The position numbers and the translations under genes were made by a program. Positions 1 through 8,406 of a DNA stretch of 36,187 nucleotides are shown in pieces. The stretch comes from Clostridia bacterium. Lineage in GTDB: Bacteria; Bacillota; Clostridia; Christensenellales; CAG-138. Within the stretch, counting starts at the first letter, position 1. The number at the start of each line of letters is the position of its first letter. Under the pieces are notes generated by a model, which worked only from the letters and a program-made list of their open reading frames with translations, did no database searches and was not told the DNA's origin. The stretch lies in contig JAFSLH010000024.1 of the NCBI GenBank assembly GCA_017448545.1, positions 1-36,187 of the forward strand, given 5' to 3'.

Positions 1-3000
1 CTGATCGGAGATGTATTGATCCTCGCTTGTTGATACAGAAGTATTCAGATAACGATACGCCGTGGTAATCAGTCCGTTTTTATAGGTATCCGGCCAGCCT
101 TTTCCGCCCTGTTTGTCCGAAATCGACGCGTAATACACATACTGCCTGCCGGGATCCGAGTTCCATGACAGCGAACCGAGGTCGACGCTCTTCATCCTCC
201 GCGTCACCGTGCCGTCGCTTGCGTAGGTGTCGCCGTCGAAGTACAGCTTGTTTCCGGCGGAGAGCTTCGGAATGCCGCGCAGCGTCAGGCTGCCGTCGAG
301 CGCATAGCTGTGCTTGCGGTACGGTTCGTACTCCCCGTTGCGGTAGCCGCTCCAGACGAGGTGGACGCAGGTATCGGTCGCGTTTCCGCCCGTGACTGTC
401 AGCGTGCCGCTGTTCGTCGGCGTAAAAACGCCGTCCGAATCCGGCGTGATGGTTTCGCTCGTGCCGTTGCCGTCGGCATACGACAGCGCGGTATACGTAC
501 CGGTGATCTGATACGCTTTGCCGCCGAGCAGCTTCGCCGTGCCGGTCGTTGGATCGTATGCATTGAACCCGACCGTCTCGTGGCGCGACGCGTTGACGGA
601 AAGCAGCTCGCCGGCGTTGTACGCATAACTGTCCTTCGGGAACAGGCTGCGGAACCACGCGACGCCTGCGCCGGTCGTCGATTGCTCCAGTCCGTACACA
701 TAGTTTGCAATCGCGGTGCCGAACATGAGGCTGAGGTCGAACAGCAGATCGCCGGAAGAAACCGAAACGGCGGTTCCGTCGGATGCGGCGACCGTCCATG
801 CGTCGCTGATTCGCGCAGCATACTTGCGTCCGCTTGCGAGCGTTACGGACGTCGTTGCGCTCCCAACGAGCTGATTCCAAGCAATCGTGCCGCCGACGAG
901 CTTGTCCATTTCCCGCGGGCCGATGTCCACCGATCCGCCGGAAGTGCGGAACAGGTACGATTCGTTTTCGGTTTCATACACGTTGGAAATCAGCTGTTCC
1001 GCCGTGCCCGCGCCGAGGCCGCTGTAATACCCGTCGACGTCGGCCTTGTTTTGCAGCGCGCTTCCGACAGAGCCGTTCGTGTAGTCGGTCGAAGCGAAAA
1101 ACGGAAGGTCGCCTGCGTCGAGCGATACCGCGCCGGTCTTGCCGTTCACCGCGCTGACAGCGCCGTTCGTGACGGTAAAGGTCGCGGCGTCGCCGTTCGT
1201 GAAGGTGACGGTATAGGTATCGACGACGCCGACGGCGCCGGTCTTTTCGATCGAGACGATCCCGTTTCCGGCGTCGCCCTGCGGTCCGCGCGCCGAAATG
1301 CCGGTATCGGTCCAGTTCCCGGTTTCCGCGTTCCAGACGTGCCAGGTTCCGTTTTCAATCTTCGGGCAGTGCGAGACGTTGGTTTCCGATTTGCGGACGG
1401 CTGCTTGCATCGCGGCGATCGACTGCGTGATCAATGACTGTTCCTGCGGCGTCGGCGCGGAAACGCTCGGCTTGGCGCGGCGCTGCACCGGTACGGTGAT
1501 GCGGTACACGGTTTCGCCGTCGTCGGCGCCTTCGTGCAGCACGATCCATACCAGCACCGGCACGCCTTCGGTCAGCAGCACGTCCGGGATCAGAACCCCG
1601 CTCGCGTCGCCGAGCACGGTCACGGACTCCGCGCGCTCCGAAAGCCCGAAATGCACCTCATATGTGTCCGGCAAAAGCAGGTCCGGGAAGGACAGCGCCT
1701 GACCGTAATCATACTGCGAGACCGGCTCGGAGCGCGCCGTGCGCGTGCCGCAGAACTGTACGGGCAATGTCCGGCGCGAGCGGATCCGCATCCAGACTGC
1801 GTACAGCGTCCGATTGAGGCGCGCGGGGACGGAATCGTTCGCCTGATACGAAACGCTGCCGTCCGGCGATACCGCCCAGCCGCAGAACCGGTGTTCGTCC
1901 CGGACCGGAACGGTTGCCGAAACCGTGAAAACCGGCTGCGTGTCGTCGTCCCAGGCGACGGTCTGCGACGCGGGCGCACCGCTGCCGCCGTTTGCGTCGT
2001 AATACAGCGTGCGATCGACGGGAACGGACGACCAGACAGCATAGAGCGTTGCGCCGGCGTTCGCACTGTAAACGCCGCCGGGGGCATACGTCGGGACGGT
2101 ATCGTCGCTCGCCGTGCCCCAGCCGGAGAACGTATAACCCGCGCGCGTCGGCTGATCGTCCGCCAGTACGAGGTCCGTGCCGTACAGCTTGGTCTGCGAC
2201 GCGGGCGCACCCGAGCCGCCGTTTGCCGAATAGCTGACCGTGTAGCTGAGCCGCTGCCAGACCGCGTACAGCGTCACGTTTGCGTTGGTGGAATAGGTCG
2301 CGCCGGGTTGATACAGCGCGGCGGTCGCGCCGGCGGAGAGCGCCCAGCCGAGGAAGCTGTGCCCGAGCCGGTTCGGTACGGCGGAGGACAGCGTAAGGTC
2401 CGTGCCGTGCGTCTTGGTCTGCGCCTGGGGCGCGTCGCTGCCGCCGTTCTCGTCGTAGGAGACGGTGTAGGTCGCGAGCACGGCCGTCCAGACTGCGTAC
2501 AGCGTCGCGCTCGCATCGGCGGCATACGCCCTGCCCGGTGCGTACGACGGGACGGTCGCATCAGCGGAAAGCCCCCAGCCCGCAAAGCTGTAGCCGCTGC
2601 GCGTCGGTTCGGTCGCGGAAAGCACGAGGTCCGTGCCGTGCGTCTTGGTCTGCGCTTGGGGCGCGCCGGTGCCGCCGTTCGCGTCGTACGAGACCGTATA
2701 GGTGTTCTGCTGCCAGACGGCGTAAAGCGTTACGTCCGCGCTGAACGTATAGCTGCCGGCGGCGGCGTAGGCGGCGGATTCCGCGCTGTCGGTCAGCGCC
2801 CAGCCGAGGAACGTATAGCCCGTGCGCGTCGGGGCGTAGGCCGAGAGCGTTGCGGCAGATCCGGCCGTAAAGGTCTGCTCCGCCGGCGCGTCCGAGCCGC
2901 CGTTTGGGTCGTACGTGATCGTTGCTTCGTTCGTTACGACGGTCAGCGTTGCCGGCAGAAAGCCGGTATGGCCGACGACCGAATCGTCAAACAGGACGTA

Positions 3001-3450
3001 ATAGCTGTCGTCCGAGCGGTACGTGTGCGGGCCGAGCAGATAGCCGTATTTCGGCAGCGTCGTCCCGGTGAGGATCAGGTTGGTGTAGTTGTCCGCTGTC
3101 GTATGCGGCAGCATGAACAGATCGCCGATCGGCGTATAGGACGCCTCGGTCGAGTCCGCGTTGCTGCGCGCGCAGCTGTTCGGATCGTTCGACATTGCAT
3201 AGGAGATATCGACGACTTCGTCCCGCAGCGCGTACTGCTTCGTCCGGAAACGGAATGTGATGGAAGAAATCGACTTCTGGCGGAGCGTACCGAGCTGATC
3301 GGGATCGAAGTAGTACCCGAGGTAAGTGTAGTACCCGCCGATCTTGCCGGCGAGCGCGCGGGCGCTCGACGCGCTCGACGTCCATCCGGAGCGATAGTTA
3401 CTGCTTTGGTATACATAGATACCGGTGCTTTGGAGGGTATACGTTTTCAT
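1..3450 (-). CDS. Tail-fibre-like protein with InlB-type repeats, C-terminus outside window
   Basis: One reading frame stays open from the ATG at 3450 to the window edge, giving at least 1150 residues. Residues about 1-175 are a Tyr/Ser-rich domain with no signal peptide. Residues about 175-557 hold five InlB B / Listeria-Bacteroides type repeats of about 75 residues, each with a YDxNGG start, a GYxFxGW middle and a TLYAVW end. A sixth-type beta segment follows, then a short collagen-like GPQGDAG stretch near 720 and a segment with GGTIAWNQLV near 815. The last motif resembles clostridial phage tail or baseplate proteins. The start is supported by GGAGG seven bases upstream. No other phage gene lies to its right, so it may be the first gene of a module to the left or an orphan. 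A cytoplasmically released tail fibre fits the missing Sec signal, but a non-phage surface protein is possible. The coding frame is certain and the function tentative. Confidence 0.85.
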   Translation of the reverse strand, partial: MKTYTLQSTGIYVYQSSNYRSGWTSSASSARALAGKIGGYYTYLGYYFDPDQLGTLRQKSISSITFRFRTKQYALRDEVVDISYAMSNDPNSCARSNADSTEASYTPIGDLFMLPHTTADNYTNLILTGTTLPKYGYLLGPHTYRSDDSYYVLFDDSVVGHTGFLPATLTVVTNEATITYDPNGGSDAPAEQTFTAGSAATLSAYAPTRTGYTFLGWALTDSAESAAYAAAGSYTFSADVTLYAVWQQNTYTVSYDANGGTGAPQAQTKTHGTDLVLSATEPTRSGYSFAGWGLSADATVPSYAPGRAYAADASATLYAVWTAVLATYTVSYDENGGSDAPQAQTKTHGTDLTLSSAVPNRLGHSFLGWALSAGATAALYQPGATYSTNANVTLYAVWQRLSYTVSYSANGGSGAPASQTKLYGTDLVLADDQPTRAGYTFSGWGTASDDTVPTYAPGGVYSANAGATLYAVWSSVPVDRTLYYDANGGSGAPASQTVAWDDDTQPVFTVSATVPVRDEHRFCGWAVSPDGSVSYQANDSVPARLNRTLYAVWMRIRSRRTLPVQFCGTRTARSEPVSQYDYGQALSFPDLLLPDTYEVHFGLSERAESVTVLGDASGVLIPDVLLTEGVPVLVWIVLHEGADDGETVYRITVPVQRRAKPSVSAPTPQEQSLITQSIAAMQAAVRKSETNVSHCPKIENGTWHVWNAETGNWTDTGISARGPQGDAGNGIVSIEKTGAVGVVDTYTVTFTNGDAATFTVTNGAVSAVNGKTGAVSLDAGDLPFFASTDYTNGSVGSALQNKADVDGYYSGLGAGTAEQLISNVYETENESYLFRTSGGSVDIGPREMDKLVGGTIAWNQLVGSATTSVTLASGRKYAARISDAWTVAASDGTAVSVSSGDLLFDLSLMFGTAIANYVYGLEQSTTGAGVAWFRSLFPKDSYAYNAGELLSVNASRHETVGFNAYDPTTGTAKLLGGKAYQITGTYTALSYADGNGTSETITPDSDGVFTPTNSGTLTVTGGNATDTCVHLVWSGYRNGEYEPYRKHSYALDGSLTLRGIPKLSAGNKLYFDGDTYASDGTVTRRMKSVDLGSLSWNSDPGRQYVYYASISDKQGGKGWPDTYKNGLITTAYRYLNTSVSTSEDQYISDQ
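1780..2930 (-). repeat. Five tandem InlB-type repeats inside the tail-fibre-like gene
   Basis: Five successive units of roughly 220-245 bp each encode a YDxNGGSxAPxxQT start and a LYAVW end. Units 2 to 4 are most alike at the DNA level, sharing the codons for QTKTHGTDL or QTKLYGTDL. The spacing suggests expansion by duplication. Confidence 0.85.
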
Positions 3451-3503
3451 CCCGCAACCTCCGTTCGCCGCAAAATGCGGCGGCAAGTGGGTAGTTGTTT
3501 CAT
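3447..3503 (-). CDS. 18-residue leader ORF, translationally coupled to the tail-fibre-like gene
   Basis: An ATG at 3503 sits five bases after a perfect GGAGG and opens an 18-residue ORF rich in Arg (MKQLPTCRRILRRTEVAG). Its TGA overlaps the ATG of the downstream 1150-residue gene in an ATGA arrangement. A second GGAGG inside the ORF serves the downstream start. A 6-bp hairpin (CGCCGC-AAAAT-GCGGCG, 3466-3482) lies inside the ORF. The layout is typical of translational coupling, but expression of the peptide itself is inferred only. Confidence 0.5.
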   Translation of the reverse strand: MKQLPTCRRILRRTEVAG

Positions 3504-3668
3504 GGAATCCTCCATTCAATCAATTTGATCGGCAGCGCGTCCCGACCGCGCCGCCGTCTTCCCGACGGCTTCATTGTACCCCGCCGGATCGCTCCGTGCC
3601 TTTCGAAATCAAGCCACAATGTTCACAATTGCGGCCCGTCGCCGCGCAGGACTTTATACGTTTTTTTC
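3504..3668. other. Divergent intergenic region without a gene
   Basis: This stretch separates the minus-strand leader ORF from the plus-strand FakA-like gene. On the minus strand there is a possible -10 TACAAT at 3579-3574 with no convincing -35. A 6-bp hairpin (GCCGTC-TTCCC-GACGGC) lies at 3552-3568. No other coding signal is seen. Confidence 0.5.
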
Positions 3669-3697
3669 TTGCAACAACGGCACGCCTGTGCTATACT
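3669..3697 (+). promoter_or_regulatory. Sigma-A type promoter for the FakA-like gene
   Basis: TTGCAA at 3669-3674 and TATACT at 3692-3697 are separated by 17 bases, about 35 bases before the ATG at 3732. Confidence 0.75.
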
Positions 3698-3731
3698 GAC
3701 GGTATCTTCTTTGACGGGAGCAAGCGCAGGA

Positions 3732-3983
3732 ATGATCGAGTATCGCTACGATACGCAGCTTTTGATCGACGGTCACGACCTCGACGAAGACGCAATCAAC
3801 GACTATTTCACCGAGCATTTTGACGGGGACAGTCTGCTTGCGGTCGGCTTCCCGGAGATGATTAAGATTCATTACCATACCAACGAGCCCTGGAAGGTGC
3901 TGGAATACTGCGCCACGCTGGGCGAAATCTATGATATCGTGGTGGAGGATATGGATCGGCAGGCGCGCGGCCTCAAGGGCTGA
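3732..3983 (+). CDS. Stand-alone FakA middle-domain-like protein (kinase to dihydroxyacetone kinase type)
   Basis: The 83-residue product matches the segment of fatty-acid kinase FakA (YloV/DAK2 family) that lies between its kinase and C-terminal domains. It has the pattern LDEDxINDYF, then GDSLLAVG, then KIHYHTNEPWKVLEYCATLGE, ending DIVVEDMDRQ. In full FakA this stretch follows the DhaL-like nucleotide-binding domain; here there is neither kinase nor FakB-like partner nearby. Similar short proteins are known in Clostridia and usually carry the misleading name kinase to dihydroxyacetone kinase. It cannot phosphorylate by itself because no ATP site is present. The ATG at 3732 was chosen because the homology begins there and the promoter sits just upstream; the frame extends further upstream only through the promoter. 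Monocistronic. Confidence 0.75.
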   Translation: MIEYRYDTQLLIDGHDLDEDAINDYFTEHFDGDSLLAVGFPEMIKIHYHTNEPWKVLEYCATLGEIYDIVVEDMDRQARGLKG

Positions 3984-4112
3984 GCGTCTTTTTGATTTGC
4001 TGCGGTTTTTCGCATGGGACGGCTTTGCCGCATCGGGTGAAAGGAACGCAGTTTCAGCCCCGGAAATTGCGAAAAAAATCGGCGTTTCTGCAGATTTTCG
4101 GGCGGAAAAATC

Positions 4113-4141
4113 TTGACAGGATATGCGGGATTTTGTAAAAT
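4113..4141 (+). promoter_or_regulatory. Sigma-A type promoter for the BMP lipoprotein gene
   Basis: A consensus TTGACA at 4113-4118 is followed after 17 bases by TAAAAT at 4136-4141. The leader is about 105 nt and carries a small hairpin with a GAAA loop (AACACG-GAAA-CGTGTT, 4194-4209) before the AGGAGG at 4241. No purine riboswitch core was recognised. Confidence 0.8.
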
Positions 4142-4252
4142 ATAAATGAAATTCAGCACACCAAATTTTTTGTCAGGATTGTTTTAAGGCTGTAACACGG
4201 AAACGTGTTTCAAATACAAAAGAAAAAACAATCAAAATACAGGAGGACAATC

Positions 4253-5578
4253 ATGAAGAAGTTTTTGGCGATCGCTCTCTGCGCTCTGATGGTTCTGGCT
4301 CTGTTTGCCTGCACCGCGAGCACGACCCCCGCGACCTCGACTGCGACTGACACGACGAAGACGGATACGACCAAGACCGATACGACCAAGACCGATACGA
4401 CGAGCACCCAGCCCGCGCAGAACACCGAGCCGGAAGCGAAGCCGTTCAAAGTCGGCGTCGTTCTTGTCGGCGACGAAAACGAAGGCTACACCTATGCGCA
4501 CATCATCGGCGTGCAGAAGGCGCTTGAGAACCTCGGCCTCGGCGAAGCGAACGTTGTCTGGAAGTACAACGTACCGGAGAACGAGCAGTGCTACGACAAG
4601 TGCATCGAGTGCGTTGAGGAAGGCTGCAGCCTGGTTATCACCAACTCTTACAGCCATCAGGACTTCACGCAGCAGGCTGCCGAAGAGCATCCGGAAGTTG
4701 AGTTTGTTGCCATGACGGGCGACAAGGCGAAGGCCGTCGGTCTCGACAACTTCCACAATGCGTTCACCTGCATCTATGAAGCCCGTTACGTCGGCGGCAT
4801 CGTCGCCGGTATGAAGCTCCAGCAGCTGATCGACGAAGGCAAGGTCCAGGATAAGAACATCGACGCAGACGGCAACTACAAGATCGGCTACGTCGGCGCG
4901 TTCCCGTATGCGGAAGTTGTTTCCGGCTACACCGCGTTCTATCTCGGCATCAAGTCCATCGTTCCGAACGTACACATGGACGTCCAGTACACGAACTCCT
5001 GGTTCGATCCGGTTGCGGAATCCGAAGCGGCGACCGCTCTGATCGAGCGCGGCTGCATCATCATCGGTCAGCACGCTGACTCCACCGGCGCACCGTCCGT
5101 CTGCGAAGAGTACCTGACCAAGAAGGACACCGTCGTTTACTCCGTCGGTTACAACGTAAACATGCTGAGCGTTGCTCCGACCGCTGCTCTGACCTCCCCG
5201 ACGAATGAGTGGGATGTGTACTACACCTATGCGATCGGCTCCGTTCTGAACGGTCAGAAGTTCGACACCAACAGCGCACAGGGCTTCGAAGCCGGCGCAG
5301 TTGCGGTCACCGAACTCGGCGCGTCCTGCGCACCGGGCACTGCGGAAGCGGTTGCCAAGGCGATTGAGGACATCAAGTCCGGCGCAATCCACGTCTTCGA
5401 TACCAAGACCTTCACGATCGGCGGCGAAGAAGTGACCCATGCGTTCGCGACCGATACCGACGGCGACTGGACCAACGATGCGGACGAAGCCATCTTCGAC
5501 GGCTACTTCCACGAGTCCTACTTCCAGTCTGCTCCGGCGTTCTCGCTGCGCATCGACGGCATCACGGAACTCAACTGA
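4253..5578 (+). CDS. BMP-family lipoprotein, nucleoside ABC transporter substrate-binding protein
   Basis: The 441-residue protein starts with a lipoprotein signal; its lipobox LFAC puts the lipidated Cys at residue 20. A Thr/Lys/Asp linker follows with TDTTK repeated about four times (residues about 30-50). The Med/BMP-type periplasmic-binding fold then begins at FKVGVVLVGDENEGYTY. The family (PnrA, BmpA, Bacillus NupN) binds purine nucleosides outside the membrane and delivers them to an ABC permease. Typical features are the YEARYVGGIVAG segment and the IIGQHADSTGAPSVCEE segment of the ligand pocket. The start is fixed by AGGAGG six bases upstream. The three genes downstream encode the matching ATPase and permeases. 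A terminator after it probably makes this the most highly expressed subunit. The substrate is inferred from the family and could be another nucleoside-like compound. Confidence 0.93.
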   Translation: MKKFLAIALCALMVLALFACTASTTPATSTATDTTKTDTTKTDTTKTDTTSTQPAQNTEPEAKPFKVGVVLVGDENEGYTYAHIIGVQKALENLGLGEANVVWKYNVPENEQCYDKCIECVEEGCSLVITNSYSHQDFTQQAAEEHPEVEFVAMTGDKAKAVGLDNFHNAFTCIYEARYVGGIVAGMKLQQLIDEGKVQDKNIDADGNYKIGYVGAFPYAEVVSGYTAFYLGIKSIVPNVHMDVQYTNSWFDPVAESEAATALIERGCIIIGQHADSTGAPSVCEEYLTKKDTVVYSVGYNVNMLSVAPTAALTSPTNEWDVYYTYAIGSVLNGQKFDTNSAQGFEAGAVAVTELGASCAPGTAEAVAKAIEDIKSGAIHVFDTKTFTIGGEEVTHAFATDTDGDWTNDADEAIFDGYFHESYFQSAPAFSLRIDGITELN

Positions 5579-5588
5579 TCCACGATCC

Positions 5589-5628
5589 AAAAGGTGGCTG
5601 TATTCCTGCAGCCACCTTTTCCTTTTGC
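5589..5628 (+). terminator. Intrinsic terminator after the BMP gene
   Basis: A perfect 12-bp stem (5589-5600 with 5609-5620, GC-rich core GGTGGCTG) has an 8-nt loop and is followed by TTTTCCTTTT. Confidence 0.85.
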
Positions 5629-5676
5629 TTTGAACGAAACCCGAAGGATTTTCGGAAAAACGGCGTCAGGTTTCGG

Positions 5677-5705
5677 TTTACAAGGGAACCTGCTTTTGCT
5701 ATAAT
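5677..5705 (+). promoter_or_regulatory. Sigma-A type promoter for the transporter ATPase and permeases
   Basis: TTTACA at 5677-5682 and a consensus TATAAT at 5700-5705 are separated by 17 bases. It lies just after the terminator of the preceding gene and so allows independent expression of the membrane complex. Confidence 0.8.
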
Positions 5706-5771
5706 ACAAGGGAGGTCGGGCGTCCGTCGGCGCACAGGGGCTTTAATCCTCTCAGGAAAGGGTGGTTGCAT

Positions 5772-7307
5772 TTGGAAAAAGCCATAGAGATGAAAAATAT
5801 CACGAAGCGGTTCGGCAGCAAGGTCGTTGCAAACCGCAGCGTGAGTCTGACGCTGTATAAGGGGGAGATCCTTTCGCTTCTCGGCGAGAACGGGAGCGGC
5901 AAAACAACGCTGATGAATATGCTCTCGGGCATCTACTATCCGGATGAAGGCGAGATATTTGTCAACGAAAAGCCGGTCGAGATCAAGTCGCCGAAGGATG
6001 CGTTCGACCTCGGGATCGGCATGATCCATCAGCACTTCAAGCTCGTCGACGTGTTTACCGCCGCGGAAAACATCGTACTCGGCCTGGAGGGCGAAAAGGG
6101 CAAGCTCGATAAGGGCGCGGTTGCAAAGGCCGTGCGCGAGATTGCCGATCGGTACGGGTTTGAAATCGATCCGAACCAGAAAGTTTATAACATGTCCGTT
6201 TCGCAGAAGCAGACGGTCGAAATCGTCAAGGTGCTTTACCGCGGCGCAAACATCCTGATTCTCGACGAGCCGACCGCCGTTCTGACGCCGCAGGAAACGG
6301 AAAAGCTCTTTACCGTCATGCGCAACATGCGCGCCGACGGAAAGGCGATCATTATCATCACGCATAAGCTGCACGAGGTGCTTGCGGTGTCCGACCGCGT
6401 CGCCGTTCTGCGCAAGGGCGAATACATCGGCGACGTTCCGACGGCGGAGGCCTCGCAGCAGAGTCTGACCGACATGATGGTCGGCCGCGCGGTGAGCCTG
6501 AACATCGATCGGCCGCTTGCCGAAGCGCAGACGGATCGGCTGGTCGTCGAGCACTTGACCGTGAAGGACAAAGAGGGCGTGAAGAAGCTGGACGACGTTT
6601 CGTTCGTCGCAAAGGCGGGCGAGATTCTCGGCATCGCCGGTATCGCCGGCAGCGGCCAGAAGCAGCTTTTGGAAGCAATTGCGGGCGTGCAGCGCGCGGA
6701 GCCCGGTTCCAGCGTCCGCTATATCGAGCCGGACGGATCGAGCAGCAAGCAGCTCGTCGGCATGGACCCCTTGAGCATTATCAAGAAGGGCGTGCTGCTG
6801 TCGTTCGTGCCGGAGGACCGGTTCGGCATGGGCCTCGTCGGAACGATGAGCATTTCGCACAACGTCATGCTGCGCAGCTATCGCCGCGGCAAAACGCCGA
6901 TGCTCGACCGGAAGTTCCCGAAGCAGCTGTCGCAAAAGATCGTGCGCGACCTCGAGGTCGTCACGCCGGACATCGACCGCACGCCGATTCGCCGTCTTTC
7001 GGGCGGCAACGTGCAGAAGGTGCTGGTCGGCCGTGAGATCGAGCAGAGCCCGACCGTGCTGATGACGGCGTACGCCGTGCGCGGTCTTGACATCAATACG
7101 TCGTATACGATCTACAACCTTTTGACCGAGCAAAAAATGAAAGGCGTTGCCGTCATCTACGTCGGCGAAGACCTCGACGTGCTGCTCGAGCTGTGCGACC
7201 GGATCCTCGTCCTGTGCGGCGGCAAGGTGTCCGGCGTCGTGGACGGCCGGAACACGACGAAGGAAGAGGTCGGGTTGATGATGACGAAGCTCGGAGGAGG
7301 TAACTGA
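5772..7307 (+). CDS. Nucleoside ABC transporter ATPase with two ABC domains
   Basis: The product of about 511 residues has two nucleotide-binding domains in tandem, as in NupO/YufO and sugar-type ATPases. The N-terminal domain has an intact Walker A (GENGSGKTT), a divergent signature (MSVSQKQ) and Walker B ILILDEPTAVLTP. The C-terminal domain has the degenerate P-loop usual for this family (GIAGSGQKQ, no GKT), a good signature LSGGNVQK, and PTVLMTAYAVRGLDI where Walker B should be, without the DE pair. Only one site is therefore likely to hydrolyse ATP. It works on the inner face of the membrane with the two permeases that follow. There is no ATG near the start: TTG at 5772 has GGTGG six bases upstream. 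TTG at 5766 (two residues longer) and ATG at 5790 are alternatives. The next gene begins after one base. Confidence 0.93.
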   Translation: MEKAIEMKNITKRFGSKVVANRSVSLTLYKGEILSLLGENGSGKTTLMNMLSGIYYPDEGEIFVNEKPVEIKSPKDAFDLGIGMIHQHFKLVDVFTAAENIVLGLEGEKGKLDKGAVAKAVREIADRYGFEIDPNQKVYNMSVSQKQTVEIVKVLYRGANILILDEPTAVLTPQETEKLFTVMRNMRADGKAIIIITHKLHEVLAVSDRVAVLRKGEYIGDVPTAEASQQSLTDMMVGRAVSLNIDRPLAEAQTDRLVVEHLTVKDKEGVKKLDDVSFVAKAGEILGIAGIAGSGQKQLLEAIAGVQRAEPGSSVRYIEPDGSSSKQLVGMDPLSIIKKGVLLSFVPEDRFGMGLVGTMSISHNVMLRSYRRGKTPMLDRKFPKQLSQKIVRDLEVVTPDIDRTPIRRLSGGNVQKVLVGREIEQSPTVLMTAYAVRGLDINTSYTIYNLLTEQKMKGVAVIYVGEDLDVLLELCDRILVLCGGKVSGVVDGRNTTKEEVGLMMTKLGGGN

Positions 7308-7308
7308 T

Positions 7309-8394
7309 ATGCATATTTCCAAAAGAGACGGCATTGTCGCGTGGAAAGCGTGGCTCGTTCGCCTGCTGGCGATCGTGCTGGCGCTGCTGGTCGACGCCAT
7401 CATCATTTTCGCGGTCGTCCGGCTGAACCCGATTGACGTCTATGCTTCGATGTTCAACGGCGCGTTCGGCACCGAAAAGAAGATCTGGTTCCTGGTGCGC
7501 GACCTGATGATCCTGTCGTGCATCGGCATCGGCCTTGCGCCCGCGTTCAAGATGCGATTCTGGAACATCGGCGCGGAGGGGCAGATGCTTGTCGGCGGCA
7601 TTATGACGGCGTTCTGGATGATCAACTTTGCGGGCAAGGTTCCGACCTGGCTGCTGTTCGTGCTGATGATCGTTTCGGCGCTGATCGCGGGCGGCGTGTG
7701 GGGCTTTTTGCCCGGTCTGTTCAAGGCGATCTGGAACACGAACGAAACGCTGTTTACGCTGATGATGAACTACATCGCGATTCAGCTGACGTCCTTCTTC
7801 GTTGCGAAGTGGGAGAACCCGCCGGGATCGAACTCGGTCGGCGTTATCAACCGCATGGGCGACGTGAAAAACGTCGGGTGGATCGGCAACATGTTCTCGA
7901 AGGGCTACAACGCCGATTACGGCTGGGTCGCCGCGATCGTTCTCGTGCTGGCCGTGGCGATGTTCATCTACCTCAACTATTCGAAGCAGGGCTATGAAAT
8001 CGCCGTCGTCGGCGACTCGGAGAACACCGCACGCTATGCCGGTATCCGCGTGCGCAACGTCTATATGCGCACTATGGCGATCTCCGGCGCGATTTGCGGC
8101 TTTGCCGGATTCCTGGCGGTGTCCGCGGTTTCGCATACGATTTCCACGAGCACGGCGGGCGGCAGAGGCTTTACGGCGATCATCGTCGCGTGGCTTGCCA
8201 AGATGAACCCGTTCGTGATGATCCTGATCTCCGCGCTTCTGACCTTCATGGATAAGGGCGCGTCGCAGATCGCTTCGGACTTCGGCCTGAACGAATACGT
8301 TTCGCAGATCGTTTCCGGCGTGATTCTGTTCTTCATCCTCGGCAGTGAGTTCTTCCTCAACTACCGCATCCAGTTTGCCAAGGCGAAGAAGTAA
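7309..8394 (+). CDS. Nucleoside ABC transporter permease, first subunit
   Basis: This 361-residue polytopic membrane protein belongs to the BPD_transp_2 family (NupP/YufP-like). It has a hydrophobic N-terminal segment at about residues 17-40. The family motif region around NIGAEGQMLVGG (about 85-96) is followed by NETLFTLMMNYIA, a cytoplasmic loop with VVGDSENTARYAGI (about 230-243), and more hydrophobic segments. The loop is the usual ATPase contact. The GGAGG for its ATG lies within the end of the ATPase gene, so translation is coupled. It should pair with the second permease to form the channel. Confidence 0.92.
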   Translation: MHISKRDGIVAWKAWLVRLLAIVLALLVDAIIIFAVVRLNPIDVYASMFNGAFGTEKKIWFLVRDLMILSCIGIGLAPAFKMRFWNIGAEGQMLVGGIMTAFWMINFAGKVPTWLLFVLMIVSALIAGGVWGFLPGLFKAIWNTNETLFTLMMNYIAIQLTSFFVAKWENPPGSNSVGVINRMGDVKNVGWIGNMFSKGYNADYGWVAAIVLVLAVAMFIYLNYSKQGYEIAVVGDSENTARYAGIRVRNVYMRTMAISGAICGFAGFLAVSAVSHTISTSTAGGRGFTAIIVAWLAKMNPFVMILISALLTFMDKGASQIASDFGLNEYVSQIVSGVILFFILGSEFFLNYRIQFAKAKK

Positions 8395-8406
8395 GGAGGA
8401 ATCAGC

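Noticed and set aside
1780-2930. CRISPR-like regular repeats
   Set aside because: The periodicity of about 230 bp is protein-coding and divergent, without identical short repeats and spacers.
1534-3528. Long plus-strand frame opposite the tail-fibre-like gene
   Set aside because: It is Arg-rich, has no ribosome binding site and no domain; it is a shadow of the GC-rich repeats on the minus strand.
4232-5590. Long minus-strand frame opposite the BMP gene
   Set aside because: The plus-strand frame has a lipobox, family motifs and promoter; the antisense frame is a codon-bias artefact.
5571-7406. 611-codon minus-strand frame opposite the ATPase gene
   Set aside because: The composition is His/Arg/Asp-rich without domains; the plus-strand ABC motifs explain the region.
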